Shown: positions 31,376 through 42,074 of the stretch, in pieces
How the letters are laid out: each line of letters begins with the position of its first letter
Numbering within the stretch: the stretch's first letter is position 1
Notes under the pieces: generated by a model
What the model was told of the DNA's origin: nothing
Seen by the model: the letters and a program-made list of their open reading frames with translations, nothing else
Database searches by the model: none
Made by a program: the position numbers and the translations under genes
From: Trichopria drosophilae
Taxonomy: Eukaryota; Arthropoda; Insecta; Hymenoptera; Diapriidae
Length of the DNA: 64,000 nt
Assembly (NCBI GenBank): GCA_030407085.1
Contig: CM059582.1
Location: forward strand, 84,537,501-84,601,500
Reading direction: 5' to 3'

Positions 31376-32085
31376 GGGCAGACCGGGGCATGGTATAATA
31401 AGAAAAGGTATCGAAACTTATGGGTGCGCAGTAGACGACCAATCAGACGCCGACCGGTCGGTTGCCGTATAGTGTATGGGTAAAGTAGAGAGGGTAGCAG
31501 AGTTGCCGATCCGCGGAGAATTCACATCCCCACCGCGTTCCGGCCACGGAGATTTTCGTCCGCTTCCATGCTTCCCGCGGACTCGCCGCGGAGAATCCAC
31601 ATGCAAACGCGGCTCGTCCGTGTGATTTCTCCTCCGCACTCACACTACCAAAGTCGACGTGCCCGTGTGATATCCTCACCGCACTCACACTATCAAAGTC
31701 GGCATGCCTGTGTGAGCTCTACAGACGCTGTTAAAAGGAAATTTGCCGGACGTATCCTTCCCCGAATTCCTATATTCTAAATATAGCATAAATATAATAT
31801 GGGGCTCCCGATTTGATCCTGAATTTTCTTTTCTCTTATGATTTTGGAATAAATCTAGCCGCGAAATTCACAATGAAGATTCAATTAATTATTGTTATTT
31901 ATCAAGAAAATTCATACTTTTATAAATCAAGTCGTTTTAATCGAAATGAATTATTTTTTAATGTAAATTCACTTCAATAAAAAATAATTAATTAAAAATA
32001 ATATTGATCATAAGATATTAATTTCATTGTATGAACATCCCTGCCCAAAAATATGCTAGCCAAGTTTCAACTATCCTAAACTGTA
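31376..32085 (+). repeat. Dispersed repeat family R, copy 1
   Basis: 31640-32085 is the reverse complement of 55795-56162 joined to 57769-57815 (the second copy is split by a hAT element). Shared sequence includes CGCACTCACACTATCAAAGT, AAATTTGCCGGACGTATCCT and GCTAGCCAAGTTTCAACTAT. The part 31376-31420 also resembles the complement of 58670-58700. There is a short internal tandem of about 46 bp at 31635-31700. Nature unknown; LTR or large MITE. Confidence 0.65.
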
Positions 32086-32086
32086 A

Positions 32087-32135
32087 TCGTTGATAATAAA
32101 CATAATATTTACATATGCCTTTTCCGAAATAATCT
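32087..32135 (+). pseudogene. Fragment of an unidentified coding sequence
   Basis: Duplicate of 38068-38120. Both encode a peptide ending 'NIYICLFRNN'. It is cut on the left by repeat R and on the right by the LTR-element leader. Confidence 0.6.
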
Positions 32136-32960
32136 TTTCTCGCTCGAAGAGTGCGGAGTGATACAATCATTCCAATCGATCGATAGTAGGATCGTCGCAG
32201 ATACGAACGGCCCCGAAAATGCCCGAACGCCGCCGGATACGGCGCACGGAGATGCGCGGCCGCGGAGAGTGCCGCCGAGACAGTCGCTTTACAACCTTCA
32301 AGCAGGAAGGATCGCATCGAGAGTCGCGTTTGAGCCTTCAAGGAGGAAGGATCGCGTAATGGAGTTCCGAGTAAACCTTCAAGTAGGAAGGACGCGTCGG
32401 AGTTAACGAGCGATCCAGATTACGAAGCGAATAGTTTATCTGGAATTAGAGCCGTCGTACCGGGGACGAGACCTGCCGTCGAAATCGAGGACGAGACCGG
32501 CCGTCGGGTGCGAGGACGCGACACCAAATAAGCGAGAGCGAGCGGGCGAAACGCCATTCCAATTCTAAGGAGCGAGGATTAATTGTAAGTCGGCCGTGGG
32601 CCATACGTGTGAGTTACTTCATAATAAAATTGAGAGGGCAAGAAGGCCCAATATCCTTTTTGAAAATAAAATAAAGTAATTCTTATTATTACCGTTTCCT
32701 GCTACACCCCTTTCGTAGCTTGTGCGGGTGTGCGGTGCCGCCGTAGGGTATTTCGCGGTCCCCGTTTTCAGGCGCGGAAGGAGGCAGGAGCCGGCCTCCT
32801 CTGGGCGAGTCGTGCCCTACCGGAGTTGCCAGCTAGCCGGGCTGAGCAAAATGCGTCGTCCACCTGGCGCGCAGTTTCCCCGAGAAAGCTGCAAAGCCCG
32901 CTTCACGGGCGGTAGACGACAAACCAATAAATTTTGGCCGAAAAAAGCAGCCACTATAAA

Positions 32961-32977
32961 TGGCGCCCAACGTGGGC
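32961..32977 (+). promoter_or_regulatory. Primer-binding site of an LTR element
   Basis: TGGCGCCCAACGTGGGC starts with the TGG expected opposite a tRNA CCA end and is of the type seen downstream of gypsy-like LTRs. The tRNA is not assigned. Confidence 0.65.
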
Positions 32978-33119
32978 CTTAGTAAAGTGCCTAAATTAGG
33001 CACTAGCCGGGTTTATTGAAGTGCGCGAGTGAAAATAGAAAAAAAAAAAAAATTTCGGCGTCTCGGCCACGAGGCAGTTCGCCATTTTTCCGGCGAACGC
33101 GGGTGAAAGCCGCCATCTT

Positions 33120-33187
33120 GGGCAAGCATCGTGCTTGTCCAAAGGGACGCGCCGCGCGGGGGACTTGGGCAAGCACCGTGCTTGTCC
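33120..33187 (+). repeat. Two copies of a stem-loop in the LTR-element leader
   Basis: GGGCAAGCATCGTGCTTGTCC-like hairpins (21 bp each; core CAAGCACCGTGCTTG) lie at 33120-33140 and 33167-33187, each followed by AAAGG. They are self-complementary, so each can form a hairpin or pair intermolecularly. The position between PBS and gag is where packaging and dimerisation signals lie in LTR elements. Confidence 0.65.
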
Positions 33188-34160
33188 AAAGGAGCGAGTC
33201 GCGTGGGGATTTCCGTTGCGCGGAAACGGTGCGTGTCGGGCGGGAGAGAAGTTCCCCCGGCAGGGAACACGCGACGGTTCGCGTAGAGTGGGGACGGGAT
33301 TCCCCTGCCTGCAGAAAGGCAGCGCGTCGGGCCGCGGAACGCGCAGTCGGATAGATAAGTCGACAAGAGGAACGTCGAGTCGCAGCGCCGCGGGCGGTTG
33401 ACGGGACTGTGTCGGTAAAACCGTCCGGTTCATTCCTCCCGCGAGTATTTGAATTTAAATTTAAATTAGAATACGATATTAACAGAAATAAAGTATATAA
33501 CATATAAAATAGATTAATTTAGATTAGTAATAGAATTAAAATTAGTTAATAAGTTGTAAATTGTTATTGAAAAAAAAAAAAAAAAAAAAGATACCTAACC
33601 CTTCCCTTAGATGTAAGTTATGTAGGCTAAGTGACATAAATCGCAAAGTACGGATTCTTTGTGTACTGGTGCAAGCGAGTGACAATCGGGTGTCACCAGG
33701 CTGTCCGACCACGGTGATCTGCGAGGTGCAACGCGAAACCGCGCGCGCACGTCAGTCGACTGTCAAACCAGTCCAACGGTCGAGTTTGCCCGTTTCTCCG
33801 TTGGGCGCGTGCGCGACGGGAGATTTAGAGTAGGCAGATCGCGCGACCAATCGCAGAGATCGAGTCGTGGGATAGGGTTACTCGAGTGCGGCCTACGTTT
33901 AGGTGGAGTATCCGCGTGCGAGAGCGGATAACTCCAGGTGTGCAGGAGAGTTGCGTGCACAGTGCACAGAGCACACTAAAATTTGTAAAGAGTGGAGAGA
34001 GTGCGTGAAGGAGATAAACGCGAGTGAATAAAAATATTAATATAAACAAAAGAAAGAGCAGTGAAGTGCCGTTGGAGGTCAGTGTTGAGTGGAGTGACCT
34101 TGAATAGTCCGCGATCGCGAGAGGCCGCGCTAGGCGAAAAATTTAGAGTAGGGCATCGCG

Positions 34161-34207
34161 ATGACAAAAAAGAGGACCGTCGCCTCGAAGAAACTCACGA
34201 GTGAGTT
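34161..34207 (+). pseudogene. Start of a gag-like ORF, truncated
   Basis: The ATG follows the leader. The first residues are strongly basic (TKKRTVASKKL). It is interrupted after about 15 codons by the poly(T) of the inverted retrocopy. Assignment as gag rests on position only. Confidence 0.4.
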
Positions 34208-34727
34208 TTTTTTTTTTTTTTTTTTTTTTATATTTCAAAAATAAACATTTATTTCAAAATTAATGCTTACGAGCTGTCTACTAAAACCTAAAGATGTCTA
34301 TCCTAACACCGACTGTGTTTAGGTATTAAGTTTTTTTTTCGTCCTTGATGCTCGAAGCGACTCGTCCTCGCTGGACGGCTCTAATTCCAGACAAACTATC
34401 CGCTTCGTAATCTGGATCGCTCGTTAACTCCGACGCGTCCTTCCTACTTGAAGGTTTACTCGGAACTCCATTACGCGATCCTTCCTCCTTGAAGGCTCAA
34501 ACGCGACTCTCGACGCAATCCTTCCTGCTTGAAGGTTGTAAAGCGACTGTCTCGGCGGCACTCTCCGCGGCCGCGCATCTCCGTGCGCCGTATCCGGCGG
34601 CGCTCGGGCATTTTCGGGGCCGTTCGTATCTGCGACGATCCTACTATCGATCGATTCGAATGATTGTATCACTCCGCGCTCTTGCGACCGCGGCACGACT
34701 CCTGGACAAACGTAACGTCCCGTTACA
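34206..34727 (-). mobile_element. Polyadenylated LTR retrocopy, inverted
   Basis: On the minus strand it starts TGTAACGGGACG at 34727, matches the LTR region 32146-32455 for about 300 bp, then diverges. It continues to AATAAA at 34248-34253 and ends in a 24-nt A tract (34206-34229) about 19 nt later. That order is what a reverse-transcribed, polyadenylated transcript would leave. With the plus-strand LTR it forms an inverted repeat 2 kb apart. Confidence 0.65.
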
Positions 34728-34942
34728 ACTTTCAGTACATATTTCAGTTATAAGAAAAAGTCAGTGATCAATAATAACCTTTTAATTTTTTTAAAAAATC
34801 CTTTTCTTCTTTTTTTAGCTCCTTACTGAGTTTTTATAAAAAACTCACAGTTATTTTATATTTTTTAGGTTTGTACAAATAATTTTTTTCGGTTTGAACA
34901 AGGGTTTTAAAATCCCTCAAGCCATATAATTCCATATGGCAA
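34727..34942 (+). repeat. Direct repeat, copy 1 (pair with 38281-38499)
   Basis: Shares AACTTTCAGTACATAT, then TTATAAGAAAAAG, then ACTGAGTTTTTATAAAAAAC, then CCATATAATTCCATATGGCA with the second copy. Together with 32087-32135 it shows that an original locus like 38068-38499 was duplicated and then invaded by LTR elements. Confidence 0.85.
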
Positions 34943-35766
34943 ATAACGTAAAAGGGATGATCATGTCCTTCGTCGAAGAAAATCATCGCACTTGGGGCAA
35001 ATATTTATTGGAATTTGCCTTTGCCTATAATACGGCTGTACACGACTCCATGCAAGAGAGTCCTGCCATGATGAATTATGGCCGTCAATTGATTCCACCT
35101 GATCACTATCGACGTCATGAAGACCAAGCAGCTGATGAAGCTGAGGAAAGAAGTGCCATCCAAGATTGGATGACTCGACTAAAAGCATTACGGTCGCTAC
35201 AACAAGAAGCGACTCGTAATATTGAAGCTGCTCAGGAGCGTCAAGCTCATTATTATGATTCAAGAAGACGAGACGTCCAATTTAAGATAGGGGACGTCGT
35301 CCTTAAAAGGAACTATGTTTTATCATCGGCAGCCCAAGGATTTGCTGCAAAATTGGCTCCTAAATTTGTAGGACCGTATACAATTTCCAAACGATTAGGA
35401 TCCAATGTTTATGAATTAAGAGATGGATCCGGGAAAAGTATCGGTAAATGCCATGTAAATCAACTGAAGCCGTACCATGAAGAAGAAGATCCACCATTAG
35501 AGGATTCAACGCTTATTGAGAAAGATTCGATGAATCTAGCAGAAGAAGAAGACATCGATCAACAATCAACATTGCTTGAGCCTGATCAAGAAGTGGTAGA
35601 TAGGCCTCAAATCATTGTACATGCGGACGTCCATAGGGGCGCTGAGGTCGAACGACGACCACGCGGTAGGCCAAGAAAGATTAGGTTAGGCGACGCGACG
35701 CCCGTCAGTCTCGATAGAATAGATAGGCGACTTGCGAGGTCGAATAGGGCGAGCGGACGAACGTAG
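34936..35766 (+). pseudogene. Ty3/gypsy pol remnant: integrase C-terminal region
   Basis: A 276-codon open frame whose first residues come from the flanking repeat. True homology starts near 34947. It has the gypsy integrase catalytic-core end ('FAFAYNTAVHDSMQESPA'), the zinc-independent C-terminal fold with 'YDSRRRDVQFKIGDVVL', then 'FVGPYTISKRLG' and an AT-hook-like tail 'RRPRGRPRKIRLGD'. Everything upstream (protease, RT, RNase H, integrase N terminus) is missing, so this is a 5'-deleted element. The frame itself is unbroken and ends at TAG (35764-35766). Confidence 0.88.
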
Positions 35767-35798
35767 AGGTCTTTGTTGGTCCGTCTAGTCAAGTCAAT

Positions 35799-35909
35799 AT
35801 GCCTAATCCTGCTGGTATACGTCCTCGTGGACGTCCTAGAAAGCATGGACGAGTAATTCCTTCTGTTTGTGTCCCACCTCATTATTATAACACGCGTAGT
35901 CGTAGATAA
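35799..35909 (+). CDS. Small ORF with AT-hook, 36 residues
   Basis: The ATG at 35799 starts 33 bp after the integrase stop and the frame ends TAA at 35907-35909. The product has a classical AT-hook (RPRGRPRKHGR) and ends 'YYNTRSRR'. It repeats the AT-hook motif found at the integrase C terminus, so it may be the displaced end of the pol polyprotein or a separate DNA-binding tail. It could also be a chance remnant. Confidence 0.4.
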   Translation: MPNPAGIRPRGRPRKHGRVIPSVCVPPHYYNTRSRR

Positions 35910-36038
35910 TAGCATGAAAATCCGTTGGTGATGGATAATCTGTGATATACTCTATTTATTTATTTCTTGTTTTGAAATTGAATTCATTCCCCCTCAATCG
36001 ACATTAACCTTCATTCACATATTCACTCTCATTAGGCC

Positions 36039-36753
36039 ATGGAAGACGACCATCAAACTTTGGAGGCCGAATTACGCGCCATGAAGAGGGCGCTAGTGGA
36101 GCATTCCACCCGGGACCAGATCGATGAGCTCTTCGACAAGCTTCAAATTTTCGAGGAGTTCCCGGTATGGGGGGGGGGGGGCTTCCCAAGAAGACCTCCA
36201 ATATGTAAATGCAGCCTCCACCTCGGAAGAAGCTGCAGTTGACCTCACCAGGGGGGAAAAGTGGGCGAGCCTTGAAGAAAAAATGCTGTCGGTCCGGCAA
36301 GATCAGATCCGCCTAGAAAAGGAGGAAGAGAACCTCTTCCAGCAAATGGATCAGCTAAAAAAGACCTCCGAACCTCCGGCATCCATGGAATTACTCCAAC
36401 GGGCTATAAAAGACTACCGGGAGGAGCTGGCGATCCGTCAGCAATATCGGGCCCAGCGCGCTTTTAAGCGGAGGGATGAGGTCCGCTGAGTTGAAGATAT
36501 CTGGACCCGTCACCAGCCGCAATTAATTGAATTAGAACTAGCGGTGGCAGACGCCCAGCAGGAAGTGGCAGACCTCCAAGAAAGACCGGAGGCAACGGAT
36601 AGGGAGCGGAAACGTGCCCAAGGAAAATTGGAGTGGGCGAAATCCCGGTTCAGGTATGCCCAACTGGATCTTAAAGTCCAGATTAGTAGGGCGAGGGCGA
36701 CCTTGTTACGAATCCGAGAGGAGCGTGTCCTCTGTGGATACCAACGACGGTAA
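36039..36753 (+). pseudogene. Coiled-coil ORF 3' of gypsy pol, broken twice
   Basis: From the ATG at 36039 the product begins 'MEDDHQTLEAELRAMKRALV', a charged coiled coil. At the G-run 36169-36182 the frame shifts. The continuation (frame from 36124) is heptad-rich ('SVRQDQIRLEKEEENLFQQM') to a TGA at 36487-36489, and after it the same frame continues as another coiled coil to 36753. One slippage and one nonsense codon therefore separate it from a protein of about 238 residues. The position after pol and before the LTR suggests an accessory or gag-like ORF of the LTR element. No transmembrane segment is visible. Confidence 0.6.
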
Positions 36754-37110
36754 AAACAGGACAGGACAACCACCAAAATTGGGTAGACGCCCATATATAT
36801 ATATCTTTTTTTTTATATTTGATTCGACGTCCATACCGGACTTAATCACTAAGGAATGGTCCCTTTTTGTAGGGGAAAGTAAGACACCCCCATAAGCAAT
36901 AAAATATAACTCTATAATCATATCATTTGTCTTGTCTTTTTCTTATCATATATCGTTTGCATGAGTCTTAAATCCCGATATACCTATCTATATATATTAT
37001 AAACCTAATTCAAAGTCTTTTACTTTTTTTTAAATTTGATTATACTCGATTACGCCTGAGACTTGGATGCTAATATCAGAGCTGGTACCCTGATCGGTTA
37101 GCCAGCGTCT
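36754..37110. other. 3' non-coding region of the gypsy element
   Basis: AT-rich, between the coiled-coil ORF and the polypurine tract. No frames. Confidence 0.45.
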
Positions 37111-37129
37111 GGGCGGGGGGGGGGGGGAG
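37111..37129 (+). promoter_or_regulatory. Polypurine tract
   Basis: An almost pure G-run ending GGGAG, placed directly before TGTAACGGAATAGC, the presumed LTR start. Confidence 0.6.
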
Positions 37130-37668
37130 TGTAACGGAATAGCTGTTTCATATTTGTTTTAGTATCTAATTATAGGAAAAAGCATTCCGTTATTCCCCAG
37201 ACTCCGGCGACAATTCCGTCACGTAATACGTAATAATTATAAGGCTAGAAATAGTTTAGAACTAGCAGACTACCAAGGCAGCGAGAGCCGGCAACACTGT
37301 GGAGAGGTACGTGCGTATTCACAGGTAATTGGGAAACCAGACCTCGAGGAACTGTTAATCGGCGAACACGCGTGCGTTTTCGGTTGCCAATTTCTTTATT
37401 AATAACATCAACTAGTAAATTTTGCGTAAGGACCGTCGTCCATATATAGTGGGACAACTTTGTGCCAGTGGACAACCGACGTCACCGTTTTGAAACCCTT
37501 TGGCGAAATTTGTGAATTAGGGACAAGCGACGTCCATTATTCGAATCGACAAAAAGAGAGAGAGAGAGAGACTTGCCGTATCTTGCGACGCATCAACTTT
37601 TGTAAGTACCGGCTCTGTCTCGGCTTTCTAGCATTTCTCTCAGGTTATAAATATTTTCTTTCATGTCT

Positions 37669-37670
<2 letters not shown>
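37130..37670 (+). repeat. 3' LTR of the gypsy remnant (right edge uncertain)
   Basis: Begins TGTAACGGAA after the polypurine tract. It includes TATA-like ATTATAAGG near 37236 and a GA microsatellite at 37555-37570. There is no second copy in the window, so the end cannot be fixed; it could lie at the TA repeat or extend to about 37938, where GTTACA occurs. Confidence 0.5.
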
Positions 37671-37671
<1 letters not shown>

Positions 37672-37719
<48 letters not shown>

Positions 37720-37743
37720 AAAGTCTATATAGACTTTTATTTT
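37672..37743. repeat. (TA)n microsatellite and 30-bp perfect palindrome
   Basis: TA repeats at 37672-37714 run into a perfect 30-bp palindrome at 37714-37743 centred on CTATATAG. Confidence 0.85.
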
Positions 37744-37859
37744 TCCGAAACCATATCCTTCTCCTTGAATGGTCACCCATCGTATTTTTATTTCAAGTAT
37801 TTACTCGTGTTGTTTTTTCTGGGGGTGCCTTTGTTGTGTATTGGCACATTTGTAACTGT

Positions 37860-38160
37860 CGGCACGAGATCAACTTTGCTTGGAGTTAGACGCATAGACG
37901 ACTTATTAAAATTAATAACAAATCTAAAAGACGGTTACAATATTAAACACAATTTCATTAATCAATTTATTTCATTGTTTTGCAAAAAGTACCATATTAA
38001 AACGGATAAATATTACTTTTACTGTTATTTTTTTATATTAATACAAACAAATGTGATCTATTACGTTGTAATCGATGATAATAATCAAAATATTTACATA
38101 TGCCTTTTCCGAAATAATCTCACATTTCATGAAATAAACGTTTTGAACGCTTTTGTTTAG
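37860..38160 (+). CDS. Unidentified coding fragment, C-terminal end
   Basis: About 95 codons open to TAG at 38158. It has a non-random, aromatic-rich sequence ('YYFYCYFFILIQTNVIYYVV') and a C-terminal stretch 'IYICLFRNNLTFHEINVL'. A second copy of the central part exists at 32087-32135, which supports a real duplicated coding sequence and not chance. The start is not visible; an upstream exon or the LTR junction truncates it. Family not recognised. Confidence 0.45.
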
Positions 38161-38280
38161 CAGTTTTGAAGCTATTGTTTTAAGTATTAAGAATAACTTA
38201 CAAAATAATTTATGATATAATGATATTTTTAAAGTACAAATAACTATGATTTGAAATAATTTGAATGTAAAAGTTCAAAT

Positions 38281-38499
38281 AACTTTCAGTACATATATTT
38301 CAGTTATAAGAAAAAGCCAGTGATCAACAATAACCTTTTAATTTTTTAAAAAAATCCTTTTCTTCTTTTTTTTATCTCCTTACTGAGTTTTTATAAAAAA
38401 CTCACAGTTATTTTATATTTTTTAGGTTTACACAATTAATTTTTTTCGGTTTCAACAAGGATTTTAAAATCCCTCAAGCCATATAATTCCATATGGCAA
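38281..38499 (+). repeat. Direct repeat, copy 2 (pair with 34727-34942)
   Basis: Uninterrupted version of the locus: in this copy it follows the coding fragment by 120 bp. It contains a hairpin-forming CTGAGTTTTTATAAAAAACT. Confidence 0.85.
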
Positions 38500-39000
38500 T
38501 TAAGGTAAGGAGATTTCATTTCTTTACACACTGAAAGTTATTAGAATTTATAAATGTTTTTTATACAAATAACATGTATCATTACCTAATTTACAAAGAC
38601 AGTTACTTTCTGATGAGGACCTAAATAAAGAGTCGAAACGTCGAAGATTTTTTTAATCAATTTGTAGTCAATTATTTCCGTCATACCAAGAAACTAAATT
38701 CACACAAGAATTTTTCACTTAATAAACATTTATGGAAAAGAAGAATTTATTTATATATATAATATATACAAATAACTAACTGAAAACAATATAAACGAGT
38801 CAGAGTTGGACCAGAGGTTTTCAGACATTCATTTATAATTCTTTTTATTCGAATTTTTTTATTTTAGTTCAATTTATGCATTTTTCATATTTAATGAATA
38901 AAAACGTTTACATTAACAACTTCTGGGATTAATGAAATTGTTCTAATATATAGTGTACCGTCGGGTGAAACTTTATTAGGAGGATTTTTGTTAAACTTTA
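38500..39000. other. AT-rich spacer
   Basis: Nothing recognised. Confidence 0.4.
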
Positions 39001-39310
39001 CGAACCATTTGGTAGCCGAGTGGTCTAAGCGTTGGAAAGTTGAGATTTGTTTTGGTGTTCGCGCCCAATATGGGACGATTTTTTTTTTTCATAATAACGA
39101 TCATGCTTATCAAATTGTTTATTCGACAATTTAATATTACATTTTTTAAATGTATTTTGGCATATGTAATGTTAAAGCAAATACAAAAATACTCTGTTTT
39201 GATTCCCACAACATTTATTCCATTCAATATTATTAATTATGGCTTTACAGCATTTTTATATAAATATATGTAAGTTACAATCCTAATTAAAAGAATTATT
39301 ATTATTATTA
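39001..39310 (+). mobile_element. SINE-like element with tRNA-like head, copy 1
   Basis: The A box TAGCCGAGTGG is perfect (39013-39023). A degenerate B box TGTTCGCGCCC lies at 39056-39066, followed by a T-run. The body (ATATTATTAATTATGGCTTT, CCTAATTAAAAGAAT) is shared with the inverted copy at 55310-55645. Confidence 0.65.
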
Positions 39311-39631
39311 TTATAAAAACAGTTTCGTTGGATTCAATACATTACCTATTGTCATTCATTAGCGACAATTTCCGTATTAAAATCGCGAATAATAAAATTT
39401 TGATTTTTTTTATATGGAAAATTTATAAATTGAACTTAAATCATAAAAGTTGAACAAAAAGAATTATTAATTAACTTCTGAAATCTGAATTTAGAATTCT
39501 TTGGTTCGATGTATATGACTGAATCTCATTTTATAGATTTTCAATATTAAAAACACTCGAATTGGTTAAAATACAATAACAATTTATATTGGATTGCATG
39601 AATAAATTTAATACATTGCTTTTGAATTTCT
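39311..39631. other. AT-rich spacer
   Basis: ATT trinucleotide run at 39298-39312. No gene. Confidence 0.4.
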
Positions 39632-39636
39632 CCTTA

Positions 39637-40290
39637 TGTTGCGCTTGATGCAATATCTTCGAACAGCTTAGATATTTGCACGCTAGCTGCGTTGGTCCAG
39701 GTCCTCCGCAAATGAGAAATGAAATAAAACACCAGCATTAGATTTCTGTCCTTCACTTTATTAGTAATCCAATTTTTTTTTTTGAATACACGGTACACTG
39801 CACAATTACAAGTTTTAACTAAAGTGCGCACGTGTCCGACGGAACACGTGTCGGAAAAAAACGGCAGAGTGTCGCAATTTCCGAAAGAAAGCGAACTATT
39901 TAATTTGCGGCGAATGAGCGGCGGCTCATTAAGTTGGCGGAGAATCGAAATTAGAAAAGAGACGTGGATCGATAGCGATTTTACAAATTTTCCGTACCGA
40001 CAGATTACACGCGAGGGACATGTGATGGCGGTTTTCTCCAATCTGAAAATTCCGGAAGTCTTCTCGGTCTCTTCCAGGAAATCAAAAAAAGAGCGGAACG
40101 CCGCAGGGGCCTTAGAGATAACTAAATTCCCGGAAAACCCACCGCGAGATTCGAAGTTCTGCGCTCTCCTACAGTCGCCGATAAGAGCGCGTCCGGTCAG
40201 GGCGATGCGGTAGTAGAGCTCGCGAATAGATGGCGCGTCGAGTATACATTTTGACTTTTCCGGTCAACTTACGCAATGAATACGCCAACA
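39637..40290 (-). repeat. 3' LTR of the BEL/Pao element
   Basis: On the minus strand it begins TGTTGGCGTATTC and ends GCGCAACA. Nearly identical to 46354-47006. Confidence 0.95.
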
Positions 40291-40367
40291 TACCGCCCGC
40301 CTTGCGGTATCCTACCGCAATAAGCTTAACCTACGCAATATGTAATAATTAAAACTAAACTAGCGGA

Positions 40368-42074
40368 TTAAATGGAATCTGGCGTGGCGTCAATTTCGAG
40401 AGAAACCGGAAGTAGCGCTAACTTTGAAATTGGCCGAACGTACTCCGAGTTGGCCGTGCGTACCTTGACTACTCGGACTAGGCCGTCAGGTCCAGGATAG
40501 CTCTCAATGACTCGAGCCAGGTTCCATTTCGCGGGGGGAAGCTTATCGTCTCGCAAGAGAACTATTTGGCCGACATTAACGAGGGTCGACGCGTGAAACC
40601 ATTTGGATCGGTGTTGGCACGATGTCACGTAATCGCGCGACCAACATTTCCAAAACTGGTCCAGCAGCTGACGGTACAGTTTCCATCGTGGTGCGCGACA
40701 TGCAAAAAAATCGGCAGTTAACGGTGCTGGCGCTGCATTCAATGGTCCGCCGACAAGAAAATGCGCAGGAGTTAACGTTTCGAGGCTCTCGATATCCTCA
40801 TGTAAGGGCGCGAGAGGGCGTGAATTCATGCACGCCTCCACACGACAGAGTAGAGTAGCCAGTTCCTCATACGTCGGTGTATGAGGCTCAAGCACGCGCC
40901 TGAGATGCCGCTTCATGGAGCGCACCCCAGCCTCCCACAACCCATCGAAGTGAGGAGCGGCAGGCGGAATAAAACTCCACTCCACCCCATCGTCCGCCAT
41001 GCGAGCACGAAGCTTCTCCGATTGGATAGCCGCTTGGTATGCGATGCGCAGTTCCTTGTCGGCACCTTGAAACGTAGTGCCTCGGTCACTATGTACGACG
41101 CTAGGGAGTCCGCGCCGTGAAGAAAAGCGCTGAAATGCAGCGATAAATGCGTCCGACGAATAATCGCTGACTACCTCCAGATGTACGGCGCGCGAGGCCA
41201 TACATATGAATACTGCGGCGTATCCGAAATGGGACTTTGATCCCCGACCGCTAATAAGGCGCAACCGATACGGTCCAGCGTAATCAACGCCGCACTCCAT
41301 GAATGCGCGAATCGGACGATCTATACGAGCCGTTGGAAGCAACCCCATCCTCTGGGTGGGAACCGTAGCGAGATGTCGAGCACAGGGCACACAGTGCGCG
41401 ATTAGCGATTTGATAAGTTTTCGTGCCTGCAGAACCCAAATGTGAGAGCGCAAGGTGCTCAAGGTGAGTGTTATGCCACCGTGCAGACATCTTTCATGTG
41501 CATGTCGAGCTAGTAATAGCGCAATATGGCCGTGTGGCAGAATAATCGGGTATTTGGCTTCGTAGGGTCGATTTGATAAGGACAAGCGTCCACCTACTCT
41601 TAGCAACCCGTTCGTGTCCAAAAATGGATTCAAGCGACGCAAGGAGCTGCTCTTGGAAAGAGCTTGGTTGATTTGGAGACGTCGACACCCGTCCTCCAAT
41701 TTCGGATTCTTAAGGAGAAGCTCGAGTTCCGGAGCGAATGCAGTTGCCTGAGTGATGGCAAAGATTCGATTAGCGACACGAGTGAGTTCGGTAACACGCG
41801 ACTGGTCTAGTATATCGCTCCTCCATTGTTTTGAGAACCGTAAGCAGAGGGCGAGCACGCGACACATTCGCGGCCAACTGGAGAATCGCTTAAACACTTG
41901 CTGAGCGTCGTCTGCGTGAGCAACTACGTGATGAACGGTCGACTTCCGTTCTAAGGGCGCATCTTCATCTACTATGGGTTCTATGGAGGGCCAATGGGAT
42001 GCATCTGATGCCAACCAGGCTGGTCCGTGCCACCAGACCTTCGATGAGGTTATGTCGGATGCGGATATGCCTCG
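40368..42074 (-). pseudogene. BEL/Pao gag-pol: integrase region
   Basis: Longest open piece of the element (the last 570 codons of the frame). It has the H-H-C-C type zinc-binding segment ('HERCLHGG', 'CVPCAR'), an integrase core with acidic residues in 'CGVDYAGPY', 'HSDRGTTFQG' and 'PHFDGLWEAGVR', and a C-terminal domain of the DUF5641 type ending near 'RVVKVRTANSEYVRPISKLA'. No lesion within this piece. It is separated from the upstream RNase H part by TAA at 42075-42077. It would insert the cDNA into the genome. Confidence 0.92.

Larger units (their letters stand above)
32136..34207 (+). mobile_element. 5' part of an LTR retrotransposon: LTR, PBS, leader, gag start
   Basis: A GC-rich LTR-like segment lies left of a primer-binding-like sequence at 32961-32977 (TGGCGCCCAACGTGGGC). 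A leader of about 1.2 kb contains two repeated hairpins, an A-tract at about 33570-33591 and a GC-rich block, and a presumptive gag ATG lies at 34161. The coding region is cut after 47 bp by a poly(T) tract. The 5' LTR is itself truncated: an inverted relative at 34208-34727 extends further and begins TGTAAC. The exact 3' edge of the LTR is uncertain. Confidence 0.65.

Noticed and set aside
32722..33433. Overlapping long ORFs on both strands in the LTR-element leader
   Set aside because: GC-rich sequence poor in stop codons; no motif on either strand, and the region is explained as LTR, PBS and leader.
39782..40213. 143-codon plus-strand ORF in the BEL LTR (repeated at 46498-46929)
   Set aside because: Lies antisense within both LTRs and is duplicated only because the LTRs are identical; no domain.
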